A stretch of 64,000 nucleotides of DNA from Pseudophaeobacter leonis. Lineage in GTDB: Bacteria > Pseudomonadota > Alphaproteobacteria > Rhodobacterales > Rhodobacteraceae. The position numbers and the translations under genes are program-made. Location of the stretch: NCBI RefSeq assembly GCF_002087335.1, contig NZ_MWVJ01000105.1, positions 62,001 to 126,000 on the forward strand, in the 5' to 3' direction. Under the pieces are notes generated by a model. That model made no database searches and was not told where the DNA came from. It saw only the letters and a program-made list of their open reading frames with translations. Below, piece after piece: positions 47,131-56,217 of the stretch (its first letter is position 1; the number at the start of each line of letters is the position of its first letter).

Positions 47131-47987
47131 GCGGTTTCCAAAGCGGTCACAAGGTTATCGGCAAAACGCAGCGCCGAGGGCGCGCCACCAAAGGGGTGGT
47201 TGTCGTTCAGCTGTATCACACGTCCGGCGCGCACCGGGTGCAGCGCGGACCAGAGGGCGCTTTGCGCGATGGCCCGGCGTGCAGAGACAGGCAGCGGCCC
47301 GGCAATAACCAGCCGCGCCTCGGGAAAGGCGAGAAGTTTGGCCAATGGCACAGGCGCGTTGAAGCCAAATTCAGTGTCGCCGCTCCAGGCATTTGACAGG
47401 CCAATGCGGGTCAATGCCCCGCCATAGACGCTGTCGGTGCCGTAGATTTGCACGTGGCGGGCGTCTCCGACCGTCATGAGAATGCAGGGCCTGCCCGCAA
47501 AGGCCGCGGCCCGTTGTGCCAGGTGATCGAATGCCGCCTCGTACTGGGCGCGGATCTGTTGGCCATGGCGGCCAAGACCCAGATGCACGGCCAGAGATTC
47601 CAGCGCCGACAGGACCTTGGGCAGGGCGGGGTCGTTGGGGACAAACAGCGGGCGCGTGTAAACTGGCGCGATCCGCTGCAACTGCGGCTCAATGAAGCTG
47701 TAGTAATTCGAGGACAGGATCAGATCAGGGGCCACGAGGCTCAGCGCTTCGAGATTGGGGGCACCGCGCAGTCCGAGGTCGGCGCAGTCCGGTGGCAGGG
47801 TGACGGCAGAGGCCCGGATGAACTGCCGCTTTTCCGCCAGGGCCACCAAAGGCAACTGCAGGGCGGCAGCCGTTTCCGCCATCGCCCAATCGATTGCCGC
47901 GAGGCGCGGCTGGCTGGTTGCCCAAACAGGTGTTGCCACAAGAGCCGAAGCTCCTGTGGCAACAAACGCACGACGCGTCAGGGTCAT
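47127..47987 (-). CDS. fhuD: Iron-siderophore periplasmic binding protein (FhuD-like)
   Basis: About 286 residues, starting at ATG 47987 with a twin-arginine-like signal (TLTRRAFVATGASALVATPVWA); a GTG at 48005 would add six residues. The mature protein follows the class III helical-backbone fold: RLAAIDWAMAETAAALQLPLVAL, then APDLILSSNYYSFIEPQLQRIAPV and a central long helix (ALPKVLSALESLAVHLG). It delivers ferric siderophore from the TonB receptor to FhuBC. Its stop overlaps the permease start. Confidence 0.88.
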   Translation of the reverse strand: MTLTRRAFVATGASALVATPVWATSQPRLAAIDWAMAETAAALQLPLVALAEKRQFIRASAVTLPPDCADLGLRGAPNLEALSLVAPDLILSSNYYSFIEPQLQRIAPVYTRPLFVPNDPALPKVLSALESLAVHLGLGRHGQQIRAQYEAAFDHLAQRAAAFAGRPCILMTVGDARHVQIYGTDSVYGGALTRIGLSNAWSGDTEFGFNAPVPLAKLLAFPEARLVIAGPLPVSARRAIAQSALWSALHPVRAGRVIQLNDNHPFGGAPSALRFADNLVTALETA

Positions 47988-47998
47988 CAGCGGCTGTT

Positions 47999-50137
47999 TT
48001 ACCACTTTTTGGTGAGCGTGGCCGAGACCGTGCGACCGTCGCCAAAATAGGTGGAGAAATAGCCCACCGATGACACATAGGCCTCATCGGTCAGGTTGGT
48101 CACATTGAGCTGAAGTTCGGTGCCGTTGCCAAAATCATACGAGACGGCGGCATCAAACAGGGTGACGGAGTCAAGACTGTTGGCGTTGGCATTGAAGGCG
48201 TAGCGCTCGCCGATGTAGCGCGCGCCGGCCCCCACAGTCAGACCCGCAAGTGGCCCGCTTTGGACTTCTTTCGAGGCCCAGAGCTTAAACGTGTTTTTTG
48301 GCGTCAGGCCCAGCTCATTGCCATTATTGTCGCCACCGATGATTTCGCTGTCTGAATAGGAGTAGCCGCCGGTGAAGCTCCAGCCATCGGCCAGATTGGC
48401 GCGCCCTTCCAGCTCTAGCCCACGGATGCGGGATTTGCCAACCTGATCATAGACCGTCACGCCTGCGCCATTCTGGACATAGACGGCGCGGTTCTCTTCG
48501 TCGAGCTGATAGAGCGAGGCGGTGACATAGGCGTCGATCGTTGCAGGCAGGTATTTTGGCCCCAGTTCCCACTGCTCACCTGTGGTCGGATCAAGCGGTG
48601 CACCGTCATCGCCAGGCTCGGCAAAGCTTTGGAATGAGGTGCCATAGGACAGATAGGCGGACACCCCGTTGTCCCAGACATAGCCAAGGCTTGCCTGGCC
48701 TGTGGTGGCACTGTCGTCGCGTGTCAGATTGGTTGTGCCGGGATAGCTGCCGACACCGGGAATGGTGTACAGCGTCTCGGACTGGCCTTCAGCCTTGTTC
48801 TGGTCGTGACGCAGGGCCAGGCCCGCGCGCCAGTTGCCAAATTCCAGCTCATCGCCAAGATAGATGCCAATCTGTTTCACCGTCACGTTTTTATCGGCAG
48901 ACCAGCTGGTGCCGTCCTGAACCGCTGTGATCGGGGTATAATCCGGATTGGCGTAATCAAGGGCAGCCTGACCGTAGTAAAAGATGCTCGACGCGGTTTC
49001 CTCAAACCGGCTGGCATCAATCCCAAGGGTCAGGTTGTGCCGTACATTGCCGGTGTAGACATCGCCTTCAAGCCGCAGGTCGGTGGCGTAGGAGAGGACA
49101 TCCTCGTCCTGCAACAATTGCGTACGGGCCACATCGTTGCCACTCACAGCGCCGACAGACAGGTTGGAATAGGTCCAGTCGAATTTGGTGAGCCCCGTGT
49201 TGCTCACAAGTCGCCAGCCATTGGCGAACTCATGGGTGATCTGAGCCCCCAGATTGAAGGTCTTGCGATCCCCGTATTCCAGCGCTTCGTTGCCGAAATA
49301 AAAGTCGCGCAGATCTTCGTTCGAATGCACGCCAACCAGTGCATTTGGCACGCCAGAAGGCGAATCCGGGTCGTCATTCTGGTAGGAGCCCAGGAATTCA
49401 AAGGTTGTGGCGCTTGTCGGACGGTATTTCGTGGCAAGACCCAGATAGCCACCGGGATTGTCATATTCGCTGATGCCCAGCACCCGGTTGCCGGCCTTGC
49501 CAACAAAGCGATAGGCAAACTGGTCGCTCGCCACGCGGTTGGCATCGCCAAATGCATAGTAGGACCCGTTGCTGTCAACGTGCAGCCCGGCCTCGTTTGT
49601 ATCGCCATCGAACTGCGCGCGTTTCTGGATCAGGTTCACAAGGCCAGCCGGTGAGCCCGCGCCATAAAGCACCGAGTTCGGGCCGCGCAAAAGCTCTACC
49701 CGCTCCATGCCATAGAGATCCAGCGAGGGTGCTCCGTAGTCCGGCCTGGTTGAGCGGCTGAAATGCAGCCCGTTCAGATAGATCTGGTTCTCCAGGTCCG
49801 CGCCCCGGACCGAGATCGAGTCAAACCGCGGGTCGGCGCCATAGGCCTCGGTCACAACGCCCGCAGAATACCCAAGCGCCTCTGACAGATTGTTGGCCGC
49901 CGTGTCCTCAATCTGATCCGTGGTCACCACGGTGACCGATGCGGGCGTTTCCAACAAAGAGCGTCCGCTTTTTGTCGAGGCCGTGGTGCCTGCCGCGTAG
50001 CCGACAACCGGGCCGGTGGGGTCTTCTTCGGACTGGATGATGATCTCATCAAGCTCGATGATGCTTTGCGCCTGTACAACGCCGGCCATAAGGGCCAGCG
50101 CACTTGTGCCGAGCAGGAGGGAAAATGTGAATTTCAT
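47999..50137 (-). CDS. TonB-dependent siderophore receptor (FhuA-like)
   Basis: 712-residue outer-membrane receptor. Residues 1-23 form a signal peptide (GTSALALMAGVVQAQS). The plug domain, about residues 45-170, contains SLLETPASVTVVTTDQIEDTAANNLSEALGYSAGV and FDSISVRGADLENQIYLNGL. The beta-barrel follows, ending in Trp (TVSATLTKKW), the usual outer-membrane C-terminal signature but with Trp instead of Phe. The length is standard for the siderophore-receptor family. It is the first structural gene after the AraC regulator. Together with the FhuB-type permease, a hydroxamate ligand is likely. Confidence 0.93.
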   Translation of the reverse strand: MKFTFSLLLGTSALALMAGVVQAQSIIELDEIIIQSEEDPTGPVVGYAAGTTASTKSGRSLLETPASVTVVTTDQIEDTAANNLSEALGYSAGVVTEAYGADPRFDSISVRGADLENQIYLNGLHFSRSTRPDYGAPSLDLYGMERVELLRGPNSVLYGAGSPAGLVNLIQKRAQFDGDTNEAGLHVDSNGSYYAFGDANRVASDQFAYRFVGKAGNRVLGISEYDNPGGYLGLATKYRPTSATTFEFLGSYQNDDPDSPSGVPNALVGVHSNEDLRDFYFGNEALEYGDRKTFNLGAQITHEFANGWRLVSNTGLTKFDWTYSNLSVGAVSGNDVARTQLLQDEDVLSYATDLRLEGDVYTGNVRHNLTLGIDASRFEETASSIFYYGQAALDYANPDYTPITAVQDGTSWSADKNVTVKQIGIYLGDELEFGNWRAGLALRHDQNKAEGQSETLYTIPGVGSYPGTTNLTRDDSATTGQASLGYVWDNGVSAYLSYGTSFQSFAEPGDDGAPLDPTTGEQWELGPKYLPATIDAYVTASLYQLDEENRAVYVQNGAGVTVYDQVGKSRIRGLELEGRANLADGWSFTGGYSYSDSEIIGGDNNGNELGLTPKNTFKLWASKEVQSGPLAGLTVGAGARYIGERYAFNANANSLDSVTLFDAAVSYDFGNGTELQLNVTNLTDEAYVSSVGYFSTYFGDGRTVSATLTKKW

Positions 50138-50183
50138 GTCAGTGACTCTCGCTGGTCATTTTCCTGAGTGTTTAAATCAACTA

Positions 50184-51143
50184 TTAAACGCCGTCTTGAA
50201 CGGTTCCGCCGTCATTTGTGCCAATCCGCCGCAAAGGTAACTCTTGTGTGTCGCGCCGCCATTGCGAGGGTGGCACGCCAACGGAGCGGCGAAACACCCG
50301 CGACAGATGGGCCTGATCGGAAAATCCCGTGGCCACCGCGATATCAGCCAGAGGACGCTGCGGGTCTGCCATCATGGCCTTTGCGGCGGCAACGCGACAC
50401 TCTGCGATCCAGCGTTGCGGCGAAAGCCCGGCCGATTGTTTGAAGACGCGGCTGAACCAGCTCTCAGACAGCCCCACCACCTTGGCAAGTTCGGCCACGC
50501 CGACGGATCGGGCTATGGTTTGTGTCATGTGACGCTCAAGCGCGGCCATGTGCTGTGGCGGCAGGCCGCCGGAGGTGTGCGCCGGGGCGTTCAGCGGTGG
50601 CCCAATGACCGCCCCCAGCAGCGCCTGCAACAAACCTTCCAACACAAGTGCGCCCCGTTGGGGGGCCTCGACCTCGCCGGCGGCAAGGCGGGCCAGGGTC
50701 AGCAAGGCGCTGTCGTCGGGGGCAAACATCGCTTTGTGGGGGAGGCCCTGCACACCAACCGCCATGAGCCGCGCCTGCAGGGCGGCGGCATCAAAATGAA
50801 AATCGATATGGCTGAGGGTCTGCGCTTTGCCCAGCCTGCTCCAAAGCGGCACACCTGCGGGGACGAAAAACGCGCGGGTGCCAGGCCCGCCGACGGCCCC
50901 TGCCGCAGTTTTCAGCGCCATCAAGGGCGGCGTGACATCCAGGAAAATGACGAGACGCGGATCAGGCGCGGTATAAAACCCGCCGCCGCCTTGATCGCCT
51001 GCGACATGCCAGACATCGGCAACCGCGCCCGAAAGGGGCCGGAACCTCAAAGGTTTGAGCGTGCGTAAATGACGGGTCTGCGCCTCCATACGGGGGAGGA
51101 ACGCCCGCGGGACGCGCAGGGATGGCAGGGGTGCGGAGGGCAT
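50184..51143 (-). CDS. AraC-family transcriptional regulator of the siderophore operon
   Basis: 319 residues from ATG 51143; a TTG at 51200 would add 19 residues, and neither has a clear ribosome-binding site. The C-terminal 100 residues carry two HTH motifs (VGVAELAKVVGLSESWFSRVFKQSAGLSPQRWI and PLADIAVATGFSDQAHLSRVFRRSVGVPPSQWRR). The N-terminal cupin-like domain (ARAFFVPAGVPLWSRLG, HIDFHFDAAALQARL) would sense the ligand. It lies 46 bases upstream of the TonB receptor on the same strand, like AraC-type activators that respond to internalised siderophore. Confidence 0.9.
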   Translation of the reverse strand: MPSAPLPSLRVPRAFLPRMEAQTRHLRTLKPLRFRPLSGAVADVWHVAGDQGGGGFYTAPDPRLVIFLDVTPPLMALKTAAGAVGGPGTRAFFVPAGVPLWSRLGKAQTLSHIDFHFDAAALQARLMAVGVQGLPHKAMFAPDDSALLTLARLAAGEVEAPQRGALVLEGLLQALLGAVIGPPLNAPAHTSGGLPPQHMAALERHMTQTIARSVGVAELAKVVGLSESWFSRVFKQSAGLSPQRWIAECRVAAAKAMMADPQRPLADIAVATGFSDQAHLSRVFRRSVGVPPSQWRRDTQELPLRRIGTNDGGTVQDGV

Positions 51144-51573
51144 AATGAGAATTGGTGAGACGTCTATGAGGGTTAGTTTTTTCTTACCTGACAAAAACAA
51201 TAAGATAAGTCAATGCTGCCGATAAACATGGTTAAGGCCTAAAGCAACAGAGCTCTGAGCCCCCTGCGCAGTATGGCCAACTGTATCTGCGCCCCGGTTT
51301 CAGCCTGGCTTTTGCCCTGCTTGGCTCGTCAGTCATCGCAGTAGACAGGCACCGCAGCAGGCCGGCACCGCAGCAGACAGGCTAGCTGGATGAAATCCGC
51401 TCAGGGCCCGCGCGTGACTTTGCATCGGCCACTCACCGGCTTTTCTGACCTTGGTCAATGCGTGGCTATATCTTTGGGAGGGAGCCGACTGCTGATACCT
51501 TCCGGTTATCACGCTGTATTAATGGGGAGAATATCATCCGGGGGTAGCGAGGTCGGCAAGCCCAAGACGCGAC
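51144..51573. other. Intergenic stretch between araC-like and RTX genes
   Basis: No credible gene. It contains a short direct repeat (GGCACCGCAGCAG at about 51349 and 51365) and AT-rich DNA just upstream of the AraC-type gene that probably includes its promoter. I see no certain Fur or Irr box. Confidence 0.5.
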
Positions 51574-51600
51574 AAAGCCCCGGTGATTTACCGGGGCTTT
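51574..51600 (-). terminator. Rho-independent terminator of the RTX gene
   Basis: Eleven-base perfect stem AAAGCCCCGGT / ACCGGGGCTTT with a five-base loop, located 23 bases after the RTX stop on the minus strand. Confidence 0.85.
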
Positions 51601-51623
51601 GCTGTTTACATCAGGCTGCAGAA

Positions 51624-52871
51624 TTAGCCGAAGAGGAACAGGTCCGAGTTGGACAATGCAGCGAGACTGACATCATCGAAATCCAGCGTCACGTCGTCAA
51701 ATGTGACCCGTGTTCCGGTGCCAGTTTCGGTGAAACGCAAGTCTTCGTAGCGGTTGGCGCCAGTTTCAATCTGAATCAGATCCCGGTTGACATTAAAGTC
51801 GGTCAGCGTGTCATGGCCATCACCAGAGCGGAAGGCAAACACATCGGCCTGGCTGCCGCTCGTGAGGACGTCATCGCCCTCACCGCCGCGCAGGGTGTCA
51901 TGGCCGCCACCACCAATCAGCCGGTCATTGCCGCTGCCACCATGCAGGTAGTCGGCATTTTTATTGCCAATCAGACGGTCATTGTCATCTCCCCCCGCGA
52001 GGGTGTCGCTGCCCTGGTTGCCGCGCAGAACGTCATTGCCATTGCCGCCATAGATCAGGTCATTGCCGGTGCCGCCATCCGCAGTATCATTTCCGGTCAA
52101 CAGGCTGATTTCGTCGCTGCCGCCGCCAGAGTCGATCCGGTCATCTCCCCGGCTGCCGGTCATGTTGTCAGAGGCACCTGGTCCCTGCTCGACCATGGGA
52201 TCCTCCGGATCGGGGGTAGGCTCTGGATCGGGCGTAGGTTCCGGGTCAGGGGTTGGCTCCGGGTCGGGCGTAGGCTCTGGGTCAGGCTCTCCGGGGATGC
52301 CTTGGCGCAGATCGATCACCTGGTCGTTCAGCCGCAGGAATTCGACCGAGTTCAGGGTGTCGGTGCCAAAGCGGCTGGTAACCTCGATCCCTGATGAGGT
52401 TTCAGCCAGGGTAACCTGAGAAGAATGGGCCCGCAGGACAAAGGTATCTCTGCCCGAGCCGCCATACACAGTGTCGTCGCCCTCGCCGAGCTCGATGACG
52501 TCGTTGCCGGTGCCCGTCATCCAGAACTCTGGTGCTGAACTTGCAGAGGTGACGCGGGTATTTCCCTCAAATACTTCGTTGTTTAAAGTAATGAGTGACG
52601 CATTTCCGTATGCCAGCAGGCCCATATCCAGACCAGATACAGAGGCCACGGCTGTGCCATATTGCGCCAGGGATATGCCTGTAACCGTCCAGCTGTAGGC
52701 TGAACTGCTGCTGAAGTCCCCGGTGATGGCCCAAACGTGGCCGTTGTCCCCAACCATTTCAATGCGAGAGGAATTTATCTGGGTTACTGTGGGGTCTGTT
52801 GCGTCTTCGTGAACAAAGAGGTCGTAGAAGCCATGATTGCCGCTTGAATCTGCTATAGTCACAATGGTCAT
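51624..52871 (-). CDS. RTX calcium-binding secreted protein with a PDPEPT linker
   Basis: 415 residues, no classical signal peptide, as expected for type I secretion. The N-terminal domain, residues about 1-190, is unknown and contains one RTX-like turn (GTGNDVIELGEGDDTVYGGSGRDTF). Residues about 195-225 are a PDPEPT hexapeptide repeated about four times. Residues about 240-340 are RTX nonapeptides (GGTGNDLIYGGNGNDVLRG, GGEGDDVLTSGSQADVF), then a C-terminal DFNVNRDLIQIETG block. It is very acidic and probably folds outside the cell on calcium. There is no adjacent HlyB/HlyD exporter. Confidence 0.9.
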   Translation of the reverse strand: MTIVTIADSSGNHGFYDLFVHEDATDPTVTQINSSRIEMVGDNGHVWAITGDFSSSSAYSWTVTGISLAQYGTAVASVSGLDMGLLAYGNASLITLNNEVFEGNTRVTSASSAPEFWMTGTGNDVIELGEGDDTVYGGSGRDTFVLRAHSSQVTLAETSSGIEVTSRFGTDTLNSVEFLRLNDQVIDLRQGIPGEPDPEPTPDPEPTPDPEPTPDPEPTPDPEDPMVEQGPGASDNMTGSRGDDRIDSGGGSDEISLLTGNDTADGGTGNDLIYGGNGNDVLRGNQGSDTLAGGDDNDRLIGNKNADYLHGGSGNDRLIGGGGHDTLRGGEGDDVLTSGSQADVFAFRSGDGHDTLTDFNVNRDLIQIETGANRYEDLRFTETGTGTRVTFDDVTLDFDDVSLAALSNSDLFLFG

Positions 52872-53453
52872 TTTAAAAATACCCCAATATTTCAGTGTGT
52901 TGAGTGTATTTCTAATATACTTAAAGTTTATTGCAAGACTTATTTAACACTTGGTTAATACCGGCCAGTCACGGGATCTTAGACCGCGCTGAAGAACGGC
53001 TTTGGCGGAGTTTTGCGTGGTCGGGCAGATTTCAGCGCTCCTGCACTGCCAGATCAAGGGGGCGCGCGGTGCTGCGCCGTGTCTTTGTCAGAGGCTCGTG
53101 GCTGCTGCTCATTGGTTGTCGGTCATTGGTTTTAACGGCGGCCACTGTCTTGCCGAGTGTGGCGCGCAAGCGGATCTGTTCCTGCTCAACACGGGTCTCA
53201 ACACGGGGCGCAATTTTGGGCGCAGTCTGTGCCGCAGTCGCCACATGCTGAGTGTCAGGTTGTTTTCCTTTAGGGCGGGATGCTGATGATCGGAGCGCAG
53301 TTTGCCTTTGCGCTGGGCACTCTCACAGGCTTGCAGGTCGGCCTGCCGCTGTATCTGTAACTGTATCCTTATCTGTAGGTCGCGGGCCTGAGGGGTGACC
53401 AAGCGGGGAGGCCGCAATGGACCCTCCCGCCCGAGGCATATTTACGCGCGGCG
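52872..53453. other. 582-base stretch without a supported gene
   Basis: An AT-rich promoter-like segment adjoins the RTX start (52872-52960). Frames on both strands further right (for example 52931-53251 plus) lack ribosome-binding sites and family patterns, so I leave them out. Confidence 0.5.
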
Positions 53454-54131
53454 CTAGTCGTTAAACCCCAAAAACCGCGTGGTGTTTTCAATCGGGCGTC
53501 GCCGCGAGACAACCGAATTCGCGACAAACGCGTCATCGGGCCAGCCAAGTGCTACACAGGTCAGAATGATCTGATCCTCCGGGATATTTGCCACCTCGCG
53601 CACCACGGGGCTTTGCATGATGCCCTGACCATTGATCACCGCCCCGAGGCCTTTGGCCCAGGCGGCCAGTACCAGACCATAGGTCATCGCGCCGGTGTCA
53701 AAATGGGCGATTGTATTGTCCAGAAGGGCGCGGTCAAAGCAGACAACAATCGAGACGGGCGCGTCGAACTGGCGAAAGCCGCGCATGACCCAGTCCTGCC
53801 GGCGCTCCTTGTCGTGGCGCTCGATGCCCATGGCCTCAAACAGCTGAACGGCGATTTCGATCTGACGGGCGCGGTGCTCTCCCTCATAGGCGGCGTATTC
53901 CTCGATATCCCGGCTGGGAGGCGTGCCATCCAGCATGCGGTCCGTATTGCCCTGGCGCACGCGTTCAAGCGGCTCACCGGTCAGGACATGCAGATGCCAG
54001 GGCTGGGTGTTCATCGACGATGGCGCGCGGTTGGCCAGTGCAATGATGTCTTGCAGCAGCTCCTGCGAAACGGGGTCTTTGGTAAAGCCGCGGATAGAGC
54101 GGCGTTCTTGCATTGCCTGTTCGAGATTCAT
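53454..54131 (-). CDS. Nitroreductase-family FMN oxidoreductase
   Basis: 225-residue flavoprotein. The FMN-binding start MQERRSIRGFTKDPVSQELLQDII and APSSMNTQPWHLHVLTGEPLERVRQGN are diagnostic, followed by GAMTYGLVLAAWAKGLGAVINGQG and VALGWPDD near the end. Such enzymes reduce nitro compounds or quinones with NAD(P)H as homodimers. It stands alone, divergent from the membrane hydrolase gene. The physiological substrate is unknown. Confidence 0.9.
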   Translation of the reverse strand: MNLEQAMQERRSIRGFTKDPVSQELLQDIIALANRAPSSMNTQPWHLHVLTGEPLERVRQGNTDRMLDGTPPSRDIEEYAAYEGEHRARQIEIAVQLFEAMGIERHDKERRQDWVMRGFRQFDAPVSIVVCFDRALLDNTIAHFDTGAMTYGLVLAAWAKGLGAVINGQGIMQSPVVREVANIPEDQIILTCVALGWPDDAFVANSVVSRRRPIENTTRFLGFND

Positions 54132-54512
54132 GACTTGCCTTTATATTTGCTAAGGGAGGCCGCTACGCAGGGGCCGTGAAGAGTGGGCGTCTTGCCAGGT
54201 CTGGACGGGGCAGGCTTCGTTCCAAGCACCCTATGGCAAGACCAAATGAGGTTCTGTCAGGACCTTAAACGCAATCAGGCTGGCTTGCAGAGTGGCTTTG
54301 CGATGTGCCGTCCCGGCACAAACCACCGCCACCACGCTGCCATGACATCACCGCCACGCCGTCGCAAGGCGGCACCCGCGGCCATAAACGCCTTGACCAA
54401 CAGGGATACTCAGGTAGGCGTGCTAGACAGTTGACAAGACTTAGGTGCTTTTGCAGCCGCATTTTCGTGTCGCAAGGCAAAGAGGTCAGGACCTGGCAGG
54501 CGGTAAGACGAC
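54132..54512. other. 381-base intergenic stretch without a gene
   Basis: Gap between divergent nitroreductase and membrane-hydrolase genes. Frames such as 54183-54434 have no recognisable pattern. Promoters for both genes should lie here, but I see no distinct operator. Confidence 0.5.
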
Positions 54513-56165
54513 ATGAGTGACAGCGCTGAGACATCATCCTGGTGGCAGCCTTCTCTGGCGGGGCTATATATCGGCGCGCTGCTTTGCATCGCAACATTCT
54601 GGCCCTCGCTGATTCCGCGGCCCTGGGCGTTTCAGGGCGTGTTGTCAGGGCTGGTTTTTGCGCTGGGCTATGGGCTTGGCGTGCTGATGATCAGGATCTG
54701 GCGCTATCTTGAGCTGCCCTTGCTGACGAGCCGCTGGCGCCGGGTGATGGCCCTTGCGCTGATATGTTCCAGTGTGCTGCTGGCAGGCTATGCGTTCTGG
54801 AACGCTGCCCAATGGCAAAATGTCACGCGACGGCTGATGCAAATGCCTGAAGTGGAAGAAAGCTATTATGCGCAGATTACGGCAATTGGAGCAGCCACGG
54901 CCCTGTCGCTGATACTGGCGGCCAGCGCCTTGTTTGCAGCGCTGAAATGGGCGGCGCGGCTACCGCTGTATTATGTGCGCCGCCGGGTCGCCTCACTGGT
55001 GGGGGCGGTGTTGTTTCTGGCCATACTGACAACGGCGGCGAATGACACCCTGATCAAAGGCGCCATCAGCGCCCTCGACTCTGCACAGGCGGCGATCGAC
55101 ATAACCGACCCGCCCGGTGCCGCCCCGCCGCAAGAGCCAACGCGGTCGGGCAGTGCCGCCTCTTTGATCGACTGGGAACGTCTGGGAAAGGCGGGCAAAC
55201 TGTTTGTCCACCAGGGCCCGCGGGCCCGCGATATCGAAGCCTTTTCAGGCGCCCCGGCGCAGGAGCCAATCCGGGTCTATGTGGGCTTGCGCTCGGCGGA
55301 TACCGCCCGCGATCAGGCCCGTCTGGCGGTGCGGGAATTGCAACAGGTTGGAGCCTTCTCCCGGCGCTTGCTGGTTATTGCCACCCCTACGGGCACCGGC
55401 TGGCTGCAAAACGGCGCGATTGCGCCTCTGGAATATATGCACGATGGCGATATCGCCACGGTGGGGGTGCAGTATTCCTATTTGCCCAGCCCGCAGTCGC
55501 TGATTTTGCAACCGGGACTGGCGCAGGAGTCTGCCACCCTCGTTTTTGATGTGATCTACAATTATTGGAAATCCCTGCCTGTCGAGGCCCGCCCAAAACT
55601 CTATCTCTTTGGGTTGAGCCTGGGCTCGCTGGGATCCGAGACCTCGCTGCCGCTTTATGCCTATGTGAGTGATCCGTTTCATGGCGCGCTTTGGGCAGGC
55701 CCGACCTTTCGCAATCCTTTGTGGAAGCGGGTGCAAAGCAACCGGAACGCAGGCTCGCCCGCCTGGCAGCCGCGATTTGAAAACGGCGCCCTTTTCCGGG
55801 TATTTGGTCCGGGTATGACAGGCGCAGATCAGAGGCAGGGCTGGAGCCCGATCCGCACGGTTTTTCTGGCGAACCCCTCGGATCCGATTGTGTTTTTTGA
55901 AGAAAACATGTGGTCACATCAGCCGGACTGGATGAGCGACCCGCGAGGAGGCGATGTTGCCGAGACCTTTACCTGGGTGCCGCTGGTCACCTTTTTCCAG
56001 GTGGCGGTGGACATGCTGTCGGCGGCCAATGTGCCAGCCGGGCACGGGCACAACTACGCGGTGCGCGACTATGCCGAGGCCTGGGCGACAGTGACCGCGC
56101 GCGACGAGTGGAGCCAACAGGACACCCGCCGCCTGGAGGCCCTGATCGCGAATGAGGACTGGTGA
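54513..56165 (+). CDS. Membrane-anchored alpha/beta hydrolase (Abhydrolase_9 type)
   Basis: 550 residues. The N-terminal 200 residues hold about five hydrophobic segments (GLYIGALLCIATFWPSLIPRP, GVLSGLVFALGYGLGVLMIRIW, ALALICSSVLLAGYAFW, then two more), and the C-terminal 330 are a hydrolase domain. The nucleophile elbow is FGLSLGSLGSE, with RVYVGLRSADTARDQARLAVREL before it and a terminal His in PAGHGHNYAVRDYAEAW. This two-part layout matches the Abhydrolase_9_N/Abhydrolase_9 family of predicted inner-membrane esterases or lipases, whose substrate is not established. Confidence 0.85.
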   Translation: MSDSAETSSWWQPSLAGLYIGALLCIATFWPSLIPRPWAFQGVLSGLVFALGYGLGVLMIRIWRYLELPLLTSRWRRVMALALICSSVLLAGYAFWNAAQWQNVTRRLMQMPEVEESYYAQITAIGAATALSLILAASALFAALKWAARLPLYYVRRRVASLVGAVLFLAILTTAANDTLIKGAISALDSAQAAIDITDPPGAAPPQEPTRSGSAASLIDWERLGKAGKLFVHQGPRARDIEAFSGAPAQEPIRVYVGLRSADTARDQARLAVRELQQVGAFSRRLLVIATPTGTGWLQNGAIAPLEYMHDGDIATVGVQYSYLPSPQSLILQPGLAQESATLVFDVIYNYWKSLPVEARPKLYLFGLSLGSLGSETSLPLYAYVSDPFHGALWAGPTFRNPLWKRVQSNRNAGSPAWQPRFENGALFRVFGPGMTGADQRQGWSPIRTVFLANPSDPIVFFEENMWSHQPDWMSDPRGGDVAETFTWVPLVTFFQVAVDMLSAANVPAGHGHNYAVRDYAEAWATVTARDEWSQQDTRRLEALIANEDW

Positions 56166-56217
56166 CGCGGGCAAGGTCAGGCAGGGTCTTGGCAGGGCAA
56201 GATCAATGGCCGATTGA

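Noticed and set aside
52931-53417. Overlapping frames on both strands
   Set aside because: Arg/Ser-rich translations without start signals; nothing indicates a protein.
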